A stretch of 51,957 bases of DNA from positions 1 through 51,957 of the forward strand of contig NZ_JAOYTH010000023.1 in assembly GCF_025847205.1 (NCBI RefSeq). Direction: 5' to 3'. The translations under genes were made by a program, and so were the position numbers. This stretch comes from Pararhizobium sp. YC-54. GTDB taxonomy: Bacteria; Pseudomonadota; Alphaproteobacteria; Rhizobiales; Rhizobiaceae. Positions 45,757 to 51,957 of the stretch are shown piece after piece; the first letter of the stretch is position 1; every line of letters starts with the position of its first letter. Below the pieces are notes generated by a model. That model searched no databases, was not told the origin of the DNA, and was given only the letters and a program-made list of their open reading frames with translations.

Positions 45757-46314
45757 TCACGGCTGCAGTTCGACATCCCAGTAGAGATAGTCCATCCAGC
45801 TGTCATGCAGATGGTTTGGCGGGAACAGCCGGCCGTTGTTGTGCAGGTCCTGCACCGTCGGATGGAACGGCTTCTGGTGCGGGAACATGCCAGCCTGACG
45901 CGGCAGCTTGCCGCCCTTGCGCAGATTGCACGGCGAGCACGCCGCAACGACATTCTCCCACGTGGTCTGGCCGCCGCAGCAGCGCGGGATCACATGGTCG
46001 AAGGTCAGATCGTCAGGCGAACCGCAATACTGGCATTCGAACCGGTCACGCAGGAACACATTGAACCGGGTGAAGGCCGGATGGCGCGACGGCTGCACAT
46101 AGCTTTTCAGGCAGACGACGCTCGGCAGGCGCATGGAAAAGCTGGGGGAAGAGACCTGATGATCGTATTCGGCCAGGATATGCACGCGGTCTAGGAAAAC
46201 GGCCTTGATCGCGTCCTGCCAGGACCACAGCGACAAGGGGTAATAACTCAGCGGCCTATAGTCAGCGTTCAGCACGAGCGCTGGGAGGCCGTGTGGTGAG
46301 ACTGCAATCGTCAA
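45757..46314 (-). CDS. HNH endonuclease
   Basis: 185 residues. A typical HNH nuclease with a zinc-binding frame: Cys94/Cys97 ('ECQYCGSPDDLTFDHVIPRCCGG') and Cys126/Cys129 ('ACSPCNLRK'), the active-site Asp106-His107 and Asn121/Asn130. The preceding part ('VLNADYRPLSYYPLSLWSWQDAIKAVFLDRVHILAEYDHQV') is typical of the large group of rhizobial and actinobacterial HNH proteins of unknown biological role; phage-defence or mobile-element involvement is not implied. Convergent with dsbB. Confidence 0.92.
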   Translation of the reverse strand: MTIAVSPHGLPALVLNADYRPLSYYPLSLWSWQDAIKAVFLDRVHILAEYDHQVSSPSFSMRLPSVVCLKSYVQPSRHPAFTRFNVFLRDRFECQYCGSPDDLTFDHVIPRCCGGQTTWENVVAACSPCNLRKGGKLPRQAGMFPHQKPFHPTVQDLHNNGRLFPPNHLHDSWMDYLYWDVELQP

Positions 46315-46421
46315 GCCAGTATACTCCTGCTCGATTCGGCACCTGCACCTTCTATATTAGGCCCGTTGCGTCAGGATTGTGAAGCCAAAAGGAAAAAGGA
46401 AACAAAGATTCGCTTTTTGTC

Positions 46422-47069
46422 TTATGAAGTGGCTGGCGTGCCATCCCGGCGCATTTCAGTGGCATAATAGGCCCAGAACAACCGCGCAGCAACGCTGCGC
46501 CATGGCGCCCAGAGTTCAGTCAGCGAATCAAGTTCGCGGATGGAGGGGCGCATCTCCAGCATCAGCGCATGACTGACCGCATTCTGCAGCGCCACGTCGC
46601 CGACCGGAAACACGTCCGGATGGCCAGCGCAAAACAAAAGATAGACCTCCGCCGTCCAGCGGCCGACACCCTTGATCGCGGTCATTTCGCGGATTGCAGC
46701 ACTTCCCTCGACCGAACAGATCGCCTCCAGATCGAGCTCGCCGTCCAGCACGGCGCGGGCCACCCGCCGCAGCGTATCGGCCTTGGCGCGCGACAGGCCG
46801 GCCAGGCGGCAATCCTCGTCGGACATGGCCGTGACGCTGGCGGCATCGATATTGCCGAGCGCTGTCTCCATGCGGCTCCAGATCGCGGCGGCGCTGGCTT
46901 TCGAAACCATCTGCGAGACAATGATATTGGCGATGCCGCGATAACCGGGATCGGCACGGCGCAGCGGCACCGGGCCGGCTTTCGACACGACATGTTCGAG
47001 CCGCGCATCCAGCATCACCAGCCCGCTCAAGCCAGCGGCGATATCCTCGTGCGTGCGGATGATCCGCAT
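46422..47069 (-). CDS. alkA: DNA-3-methyladenine glycosylase II-type (AlkA)
   Basis: 215 residues. An HhH-GPD base-excision glycosylase: the hairpin 'IKGVGRWTAEVYLLF' with Lys133, and the catalytic Asp158 in 'DVFPVGDVALQNAV'. It removes alkylated purines such as 3-methyladenine. The N-terminal AlkA domain of the E. coli protein is missing, as in the shorter rhizobial forms. Divergent from gluQRS, with a start at ATG 47069. The symbol is given by function; this is the short variant. Confidence 0.9.
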   Translation of the reverse strand: MRIIRTHEDIAAGLSGLVMLDARLEHVVSKAGPVPLRRADPGYRGIANIIVSQMVSKASAAAIWSRMETALGNIDAASVTAMSDEDCRLAGLSRAKADTLRRVARAVLDGELDLEAICSVEGSAAIREMTAIKGVGRWTAEVYLLFCAGHPDVFPVGDVALQNAVSHALMLEMRPSIRELDSLTELWAPWRSVAARLFWAYYATEMRRDGTPATS

Positions 47070-47157
47070 CTTAAAACCTCCAGCGCATCATCGGCGTTCA
47101 GCTTGCCCAGGCGTAAAACGAATGGCCGGAAACGCGCTTCCATGCCAAGACGTAAAT

Positions 47158-48045
47158 ATGAACAAAACTCTGTCAAAACAACCGGTATTCCGGTTTGCTC
47201 CAAGCCCGAACGGCCAGCTTCACCTTGGCCACGCGCTGTCGGCCGTTCTCAACCATGACATGGCGAAAACGGAAGGCGGGCGCTTCCTGCTGCGGATCGA
47301 GGATATCGACATCGCCCGCTGCACGCCGGAATTCGAGGCCGGGATCGTAAAGGACCTCGAGTGGCTGGGGCTCGACTGGGAAAAACCGGCGCGGCGGCAA
47401 TCGGAGCATCTCGATCTCTACCGCCAGGCGCTGGGCACGCTGATCGACCGCGATCTCGTCTATCCGGCATTTTTAACGCGCGGCGCGATCAAGACCGCCG
47501 TCGCCGAATTCGAGGCGAAGGGCAAAACCTGGCCGCGCGATCCGGACGGCGCACCGCTCTATCCGGGCGAGGAACGGAAACTGTCGGCGGCCGCCCGTCA
47601 ACGGATGCTGGCCGGCGGCAAGCCGCATGCGTGGCGGCTGGATATGGTGAGGGCGCTGGCCGAGCTGAAGGAGCCGTTGACCTGGCAGGAAACCGGCGCA
47701 GGTCCGGATGGGGAAACCGGGGTGATAACGGCCGATCCGGCCGCCTGGGGCGATGTCGTGCTGTCGCGCTCGGATGCGCCATCGAGCTATCATCTGGCAG
47801 TGACAGTGGACGATGCTCTGCAGGAGGTGACGCATGTGGTCCGGGGACGCGACCTCTTCCACGCGACATCGGTGCACCGGCTGCTGCAAAGCCTGCTCAA
47901 CCTTCCCCAACCGGCCTATCACCACCACCGGCTGATCGTTGGTCCGGATGGACGCAAACTGTCAAAGAGCAACCGCGACACCGGTATCGCCGCCTTCCGG
48001 GAGGCGGGCAAAACACCGGACGATGTCCGGGCCATGGTGCTATAG
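47158..48045 (+). CDS. gluQ: Glutamyl-Q tRNA(Asp) synthetase
   Basis: 295 residues from ATG 47158. GluQRS attaches glutamate to queuosine at the wobble position of tRNA-Asp. It is a truncated GluRS catalytic domain, with the 'PSPNGQLHLGHALSAV' HxGH motif (22-25) and 'RKLSKSNRDTGIAAFR' KMSKS-like motif near the end. Compared with E. coli YadB, the cysteines that bind zinc are not present in 'VYPAFLTRGAIKTA', so this is a zinc-free variant, as in related rhizobia if I recall the family correctly. No strong RBS was seen. An in-frame ATG at 47122 exists. Its stop overlaps the convergent YihY stop. Confidence 0.92.
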   Translation: MNKTLSKQPVFRFAPSPNGQLHLGHALSAVLNHDMAKTEGGRFLLRIEDIDIARCTPEFEAGIVKDLEWLGLDWEKPARRQSEHLDLYRQALGTLIDRDLVYPAFLTRGAIKTAVAEFEAKGKTWPRDPDGAPLYPGEERKLSAAARQRMLAGGKPHAWRLDMVRALAELKEPLTWQETGAGPDGETGVITADPAAWGDVVLSRSDAPSSYHLAVTVDDALQEVTHVVRGRDLFHATSVHRLLQSLLNLPQPAYHHHRLIVGPDGRKLSKSNRDTGIAAFREAGKTPDDVRAMVL

Positions 48046-48972
48046 AGACTTTTTCTCGGACGTGCCGGCCTCGCCCGGCCCGTCCGCCGCCTTGATCTCA
48101 TCGTCCTTCGCCCCCCTGAAGCTGCGCATCACCATGCGCTTCACCTTGTATTTCAGGATCGCCGCGTTGATTTCGGCGCCGAGGATGAAGATGACGCCGA
48201 CGATATAGAGAAAGACCAGCGCGATCATGATCGAGGCAAGGCCGGCATAGGTCGAAACGTAATTGGCGAAGGTGGCGAGATAGGAGGCAAACACATAGGC
48301 GCCGATCGACCAGGCGATCAGTGTCAGGATGACGCCCGGCAGGACATCCATGATCTTCCGGTGCCCATCCGGCAGCCAGAGATGGCTGACGATGAGACCG
48401 GTGGTCAGCATGACGAAGACGCCCGCAAGGCTCCAGCTGTCGATCATGGTCAGGAGCGTGTTGAACCAGGGCAGATAGGTTCCAAAATAGCGGATGGCGA
48501 GCGGCACCGCGACCAGCAGCAGGCTGACGATGGCAAGGACCAGTACCGCGGCAAGGACGAAAGCGAGGCTCGCCACGCGGGTCTTGTACCAGGGCCGGCT
48601 TTCGGCAACCCGGTAGGCGCGGTTGAGCGACACGCGCAACGCCTCGACGCCATTGGAGGCAAAATAGGCGGCAGCCAGGACCGACACGGTGAGCAGCCCG
48701 CCGCGCGGGATGGTCAGCACCCGCACCACTTCATCGGAAATCGGCTTGGCGATCGATTCGGGCCACGTATCGAAGATGAAATGCACCGCCGTCGTCGCGA
48801 ACTGGTCAGCCCCGAGAAAGCTGCCGAGCGCCGTGCCGAAGATCAGGAACGGAAAGATCGCCAAAAGGGTGGAGAGCGCCACATGGCTTGCCATGGCCCA
48901 GCCGTCGTCTTCGCTGAAATGCCAGACGGCATCGAAGACGACCTTCCAGGCTATGCGAATGAAGGCCGGCAT
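48040..48972 (-). CDS. YihY/virulence factor BrkB family membrane protein
   Basis: 310 residues with six hydrophobic helices ('LSTLLAIFPFLIFGTALGSFLGAD', 'GLLTVSVLAAAYFASNGVEALRVSLNRAYRV', 'LVLAIVSLLLVAVPLAIRYFG', 'LPGVILTLIAWSIGAYVFASYLATF', 'LASIMIALVFLYIVGVIFILGAEINAAIL'). This is the standard YihY/UPF0761 pattern, including the N-terminal 'AFIRIAWKVVFDAVWHFSEDDGWAMASHVALSTL'. Function is not settled. A charged cytoplasmic tail ends the protein. Its stop codon overlaps that of gluQ. Confidence 0.92.
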   Translation of the reverse strand: MPAFIRIAWKVVFDAVWHFSEDDGWAMASHVALSTLLAIFPFLIFGTALGSFLGADQFATTAVHFIFDTWPESIAKPISDEVVRVLTIPRGGLLTVSVLAAAYFASNGVEALRVSLNRAYRVAESRPWYKTRVASLAFVLAAVLVLAIVSLLLVAVPLAIRYFGTYLPWFNTLLTMIDSWSLAGVFVMLTTGLIVSHLWLPDGHRKIMDVLPGVILTLIAWSIGAYVFASYLATFANYVSTYAGLASIMIALVFLYIVGVIFILGAEINAAILKYKVKRMVMRSFRGAKDDEIKAADGPGEAGTSEKKSL

Positions 48973-49064
48973 TCTCTCTCCAACTGCTCCAGCAGTGTTC
49001 TACGATTGTAACCCGTTCATGAATATGGGAAACCGGACGGCAATTTCTACAGGAAACGACCCCT

Positions 49065-49898
49065 ATGACCGACCGTCCCACGATAATCGTCACCGGCTGC
49101 TCTTCCGGTATCGGTGCCTGGTGCGCGCGCGCACTCTCGAGGGACGGCTGGCGGGTGTTTGCCACCGTCCGGCGGGTGGAGGATCTTGCCGCGCTCGAGA
49201 ACGACGGCATCGAAGCCTTCCTGATGGATTATACCAAACCGGACACCATATCCAACTTTGTCGATGACGTGTTTGCCCGCTCCAGTGGCAGGCTGGATGC
49301 GCTGTTCAACAATGGCGCCTATGGCCAGGCCGGCGCTGTGGAGGACCTGCCGGTGGAGGCCTTGCGGCTGCAGATGGAGACCAATGTCATCGGCTGGCAC
49401 GACCTGACGCGGCGCGTTATCCCGGCGATGCGGGCGCAGGGTCACGGGCGGATCGTGCAATGCTCGTCCATTCTCGGGATTGTTCCCTATCGATGGCGAG
49501 GCGCCTATAATGCTTCGAAGTTCGCTCTGGAAGGACTGACGCTGACGATGCGCATGGAACTTGAAGGCAGCGGCATCGAGGTCAGCCTGATCGAACCGGG
49601 TCCGATCACATCGCGCTTCACCGCCAATGCCATCCCCTATATCGAGCGCTTCGTCGACGTCAAAGGTTCGGTGCATGCGAAGGAATATGAACGGCAGATG
49701 CGGCGGCTGAGGGGCGAAAGCGCTCCGGCAAAAGGCAAGCTCGAACCCGATGCGGTGTATACTGCGCTGAAACGCGCATTGACCGCAAAGAAGCCGAAGC
49801 CGCATTACATCGTGACGCAGCCGGCCAAACAGGGCGCGATTTTGAAGAAACTGCTGCCGGCCGGGCTGTTCTATCGCATCATCGGCCGGCTCGGCTGA
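49065..49898 (+). CDS. SDR family oxidoreductase
   Basis: 277 residues. Classical SDR elements: TGCSSGIG (10-17), NNGA where NNAG is usual (82-85), catalytic Ser135, Tyr148 and Lys152 ('GAYNASKFALEGL'), and a C-terminal extension with basic 'ALTAKKPKPHYIV'. The pattern resembles the retinol dehydrogenase-like/17-beta-hydroxysteroid group, cofactor NADP(H) from 'ATVRRVEDLAALE'. Substrate unknown. It heads a unit with HIG1, cobO-type and possibly rhomboid genes. Confidence 0.9.
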   Translation: MTDRPTIIVTGCSSGIGAWCARALSRDGWRVFATVRRVEDLAALENDGIEAFLMDYTKPDTISNFVDDVFARSSGRLDALFNNGAYGQAGAVEDLPVEALRLQMETNVIGWHDLTRRVIPAMRAQGHGRIVQCSSILGIVPYRWRGAYNASKFALEGLTLTMRMELEGSGIEVSLIEPGPITSRFTANAIPYIERFVDVKGSVHAKEYERQMRRLRGESAPAKGKLEPDAVYTALKRALTAKKPKPHYIVTQPAKQGAILKKLLPAGLFYRIIGRLG

Positions 49899-49921
49899 CG
49901 GGAAAGACGAAGGTAATACAC

Positions 49922-50119
49922 ATGAACAGTTTTATGACCGGTTTGACATTGCTCGTCATGGGCCTCGTCGCCATCGTCCTCATCCGCGGCCTCGTAAACA
50001 TGGCAAAGGGCGGCGACGGCAATACATCCAATAAACTGATGCAGGCCCGCGTGTTCCTGCAGGCGGTGGCGATCGTTCTGATCATGCTGACGCTGTGGTT
50101 CACCGGCGGCGGCCGCTGA
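49922..50119 (+). CDS. HIG1 domain twin-TM protein
   Basis: 65 residues with two membrane helices ('FMTGLTLLVMGLVAIVLIRGLVNMA', 'FLQAVAIVLIMLTLWF') joined by 'GNTSNKLMQARVFLQ', the signature loop of the hypoxia-induced HIG1/Rcf1 family. In mitochondria and some alphaproteobacteria such proteins associate with cytochrome oxidase and affect its assembly. AAGG before the ATG acts as RBS. It starts 23 bp after the SDR stop. Confidence 0.9.
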   Translation: MNSFMTGLTLLVMGLVAIVLIRGLVNMAKGGDGNTSNKLMQARVFLQAVAIVLIMLTLWFTGGGR

Positions 50120-50122
50120 GCG

Positions 50123-50701
50123 ATGGTGAAGCTGAACAAGATCTACACCAAGACGGGCGACGACGGCACGACGGGCCTTGCCACCGGTCCACGCCGCCTG
50201 AAAAGCGATCTGCGTGTCGATGCCTATGGCACGATCGACGAGGCCAATTCCTTCGTGGGGCTGGCACGCCAGCATACGCAGCAATTCGCCACGCTCGATA
50301 CGATGCTGATGCGCATCCAGAACGACCTGTTCGATCTCGGCGCAGACCTTTCGACGCCGGATACCGGCGAGACGCTGGCCTATGAGCCGCTGCGCATCAT
50401 CGCAACGCAGGTGACGCGGCTGGAGGCAGAGATCGACGAGTTGAACGCCGACCTCGATCCGTTGCGCTCGTTCGTGCTGCCCGGCGGCAGTGGCGCTGCG
50501 GCCGCATTGCACATCGCCCGCACCGTGGCGCGGCGGGCGGAGCGGCTGATGGTCGATCTTGCCCGGATGGACGGCGAGATCGTCAGCAGCGAAGCGCTGG
50601 CCTACGTCAACCGGCTTTCGGATTTCCTCTTCGTCGCTGCACGCTGGACCAACGGCAAGGGCAAGTCGGATGTGCTTTGGGTTCCGGGAAAAAACAGATA
50701 A
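50123..50701 (+). CDS. PduO-type cob(I)alamin adenosyltransferase
   Basis: 192 residues, 3 bp after the HIG1 stop. The enzyme transfers the adenosyl group of ATP to cob(I)alamin, the last step to coenzyme B12. The N-terminal ATP-binding motif 'KIYTKTGDDGTTGLATGPRRLKS' and the C-terminal 'FVLPGGSGAAAALHIARTVARRAERLM' segments are complete. The last codons fall in a 15-bp tandem duplication that repeats 'KNR-stop'. Confidence 0.94.
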   Translation: MVKLNKIYTKTGDDGTTGLATGPRRLKSDLRVDAYGTIDEANSFVGLARQHTQQFATLDTMLMRIQNDLFDLGADLSTPDTGETLAYEPLRIIATQVTRLEAEIDELNADLDPLRSFVLPGGSGAAAALHIARTVARRAERLMVDLARMDGEIVSSEALAYVNRLSDFLFVAARWTNGKGKSDVLWVPGKNR

Positions 50702-50719
50702 GCTAAAAACAGATAAGCT
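50690..50719. repeat. 15-bp tandem duplication at the stop of the adenosyltransferase gene
   Basis: AAAAACAGATAAGCT occurs at 50690-50704 and again immediately at 50705-50719. The first copy contains the gene's TAA stop (50699-50701). Because the unit is a multiple of three the second TAA is also in frame. A recent slippage is the simple explanation. Confidence 0.9.
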
Positions 50720-50755
50720 TGACGCTCATCACCGCTTCGAGGGACCGGCGCGCCT

Positions 50756-51550
50756 ATGTTCATACCGCTGCATGACGCGAATTCCCTCAAACATATCAAG
50801 GTTCAGTATGTCACGATCAGCCTGATCGTCATCAACACCCTCGTCTGGCTGATCACCGGGCCGCTTCTAGCGCCGGAGGCGTTCACCAATGCCGCGACGA
50901 TGGGCCTGGGCTATATCCCGGCCATCGCCTTCGACTACGCGCATCTGGCACCGAACCTCGTGCTCGTTCCCGATGATGCCACCTACCTCACCTATTCCTT
51001 CCTGCATGGAGACTTCTGGCATCTGGCCGGCAATATGCTGTTCCTCTGGGTGTTCGGCGACAATGTCGAGGATGCGCTGGGGCATTTCCGCTTCCTCATC
51101 TTCTATCTTCTGTGCGCTGCCGCCGGCGCCCTGACGCATGGGCTGATCAACACGACCTCAGAGGCACCGCTGATCGGCGCGTCCGGCGCCATTTCAGGCG
51201 TCGTCGCCGCCTATTTCCTCCTGCATCCGAAGGTGCGCGTCTGGGTGCTGGTGCTGTTCCGCATTCCGCTTCCGCTGCCCGCCTTCATTCCGCTGGCTTT
51301 CTGGATCGGCCAGCAGTTCTTCATGCTGGCCGTCGATCCGGAAGGCGGCGTCTCCTGGGGCGCCCATGTCGGCGGCATCATCGCCGGGCTGATCCTGGTT
51401 GTCATTTTGCGACGCCGCGACGTGCCGCTGTTCGACCGCACCATCGTCACACCACGCGCCGTGCGGCATGTTGAAGCAGCAGCGGCAGTCGCACCGCCTC
51501 CTGTCGGTGAGACTGTCAAGAAGCCGACGCCCTGGGGCAGACCCACCTGA
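50756..51550 (+). CDS. Rhomboid family intramembrane serine protease
   Basis: 264 residues. The catalytic dyad is Ser143 in 'IGASGAISGVVAAYF' (GxSG) and His204 in 'SWGAHVGGIIAGLIL'. The loop 'TYSFLHGDFWHLAGNMLFLWVFGDNVED' is the family's conserved L1 region. Six transmembrane segments are visible, then a cytoplasmic tail 'RRRDVPLFDR...'. Such proteases cut membrane proteins within the bilayer. The substrate is not known. Starts 54 bp after the adenosyltransferase stop. Confidence 0.95.
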   Translation: MFIPLHDANSLKHIKVQYVTISLIVINTLVWLITGPLLAPEAFTNAATMGLGYIPAIAFDYAHLAPNLVLVPDDATYLTYSFLHGDFWHLAGNMLFLWVFGDNVEDALGHFRFLIFYLLCAAAGALTHGLINTTSEAPLIGASGAISGVVAAYFLLHPKVRVWVLVLFRIPLPLPAFIPLAFWIGQQFFMLAVDPEGGVSWGAHVGGIIAGLILVVILRRRDVPLFDRTIVTPRAVRHVEAAAAVAPPPVGETVKKPTPWGRPT

Positions 51551-51838
51551 CCTTGACCGGACAGGCGCGGAACTGCTGCGATATCTGATTGAAACCAGCG
51601 CATTAACGGCTCGACAATAAGGGCGAGACGCCAAGGCAGCGCAGGAGTAGACTCCATTCTACCAATTTAATATTGACGCGCACGTAAACGTCAGTATTTT
51701 CCCCATGACAATCTTGCGAGGGAACCAAGGGGCAAAGATTGTAATTGGAGAAAAAACGCGTATCGATGTCGCCAACCGACAATCAGGCCGCTGCGTTAAA
51801 GCGCATTTTCTCGCAAACGTTTCGTAAGGAAGGACATC
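51551..51838 (+). promoter_or_regulatory. etfB upstream region with promoter candidate
   Basis: 288 bp. TTGACG (51673-51678) and TATTTT (51695-51700) are spaced by 16 bp, forming a plausible promoter; TGACG and CGTCA halves lie within it (51674-51678, 51689-51693) and may be an operator. AAGGAAGG ends about 5 nt before the etfB ATG. No gene was recognised. Confidence 0.4.
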
Positions 51839-51957
51839 ATGAAAGTTCTGGTCACCGTAAAACGTGTCGTCGACTACAACGTCAAGATCCGGGTGAAGCC
51901 GGATGGCACGGGGGTCGAGCTTGCCAATGTGAAGATGTCGATGAACCCGTTCGACGA
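51839..51957 (+). CDS. etfB: Electron transfer flavoprotein beta subunit, 5' part
   Basis: Only the first 39 codons are in the window. They read '[20 protein letters not shown]' followed by '[19 protein letters not shown]', which is the standard N terminus of EtfB, the AMP-binding subunit of the electron transfer flavoprotein that passes electrons from acyl-CoA and other dehydrogenases to ETF-ubiquinone oxidoreductase. etfA would be expected just beyond the right edge. Confidence 0.93.
   Translation, partial: MKVLVTVKRVVDYNVKIRVKPDGTGVELANVKMSMNPFD

Overview
The window reads as chromosomal DNA of an alphaproteobacterium of the Rhizobiaceae (Rhizobium/Agrobacterium group). Three things support this: the proteins (DUF4167, GAF-containing PtsP, Flp pilin, rhizobial-type RTX proteins); the GC-rich, strongly GC3-biased genes, which create long antisense shadow ORFs; and several copies of palindromic intergenic repeats of the kind described from rhizobia. 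Nearly everything is housekeeping. No phage, insertion sequence, CRISPR array or rRNA operon was seen. The only RNA gene found is one tRNA-Leu(CAA).

Layout. 1-3131: an M23 (LytM-type) peptidase and an Ohr-like peroxidase. 3359-13529: a minus-strand block with clpB, a DUF4167 gene, prmC-prfA (ATGA overlap), ptsP and lysC. 13765-21753: an accessory-looking segment with an NTF2-like/TetR pair, PPK2, a divergent HxlR regulator/glutathione transferase pair, an OmpR-type two-component system, a small TTG-start membrane protein, an SDR and a Cys-rich hypothetical. 21809-28055: ubiG, DUF3616, a frameshifted antitoxin-like remnant, an intact ParD/ParE-type pair, then DUF1178, a nitrilase-family amidase, grxC and comF on the minus strand, with a divergent methyltransferase. 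28070-31346: a solitary Flp pilin, a small membrane protein and mutT-GNAT-argJ. 31486-35293: a parvulin divergent from secA. 35738-40110: a polysaccharide flippase coupled to a CelD-like acetyltransferase, convergent with an acyl-CoA synthetase.

40144-44122 is the most unusual part. Two convergent RTX-type secreted proteins flank a small orphan gene, with a small Cys-rich secreted protein beside them, next to tRNA-Leu. One RTX protein carries regular 19-residue repeats (about 38 as pairs) between an N-terminal domain and a serralysin-type secretion end. 44593-51957 returns to housekeeping: YqaA/DedA, dsbB, an HNH nuclease, an AlkA-type glycosylase, gluQRS, YihY, an SDR, a HIG1 protein, a PduO-type adenosyltransferase, a rhomboid protease and the start of etfB.

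Several neighbours plausibly work together. PrmC methylates the GGQ glutamine of RF1 (prfA), SecA exports proteins that the divergent periplasmic parvulin helps fold, and the ParD/ParE-like pair has a near-consensus promoter inside two palindromes. A TetR-type operator lies in the spacer of a predicted promoter ahead of the NTF2/TetR pair. No clear large new defence or biosynthetic system was found. The best leads are the RTX locus with its 19-residue repeats, the overlooked small membrane protein at 19808, the short leader ORF at 376, and the two accessory insertions around ubiG.
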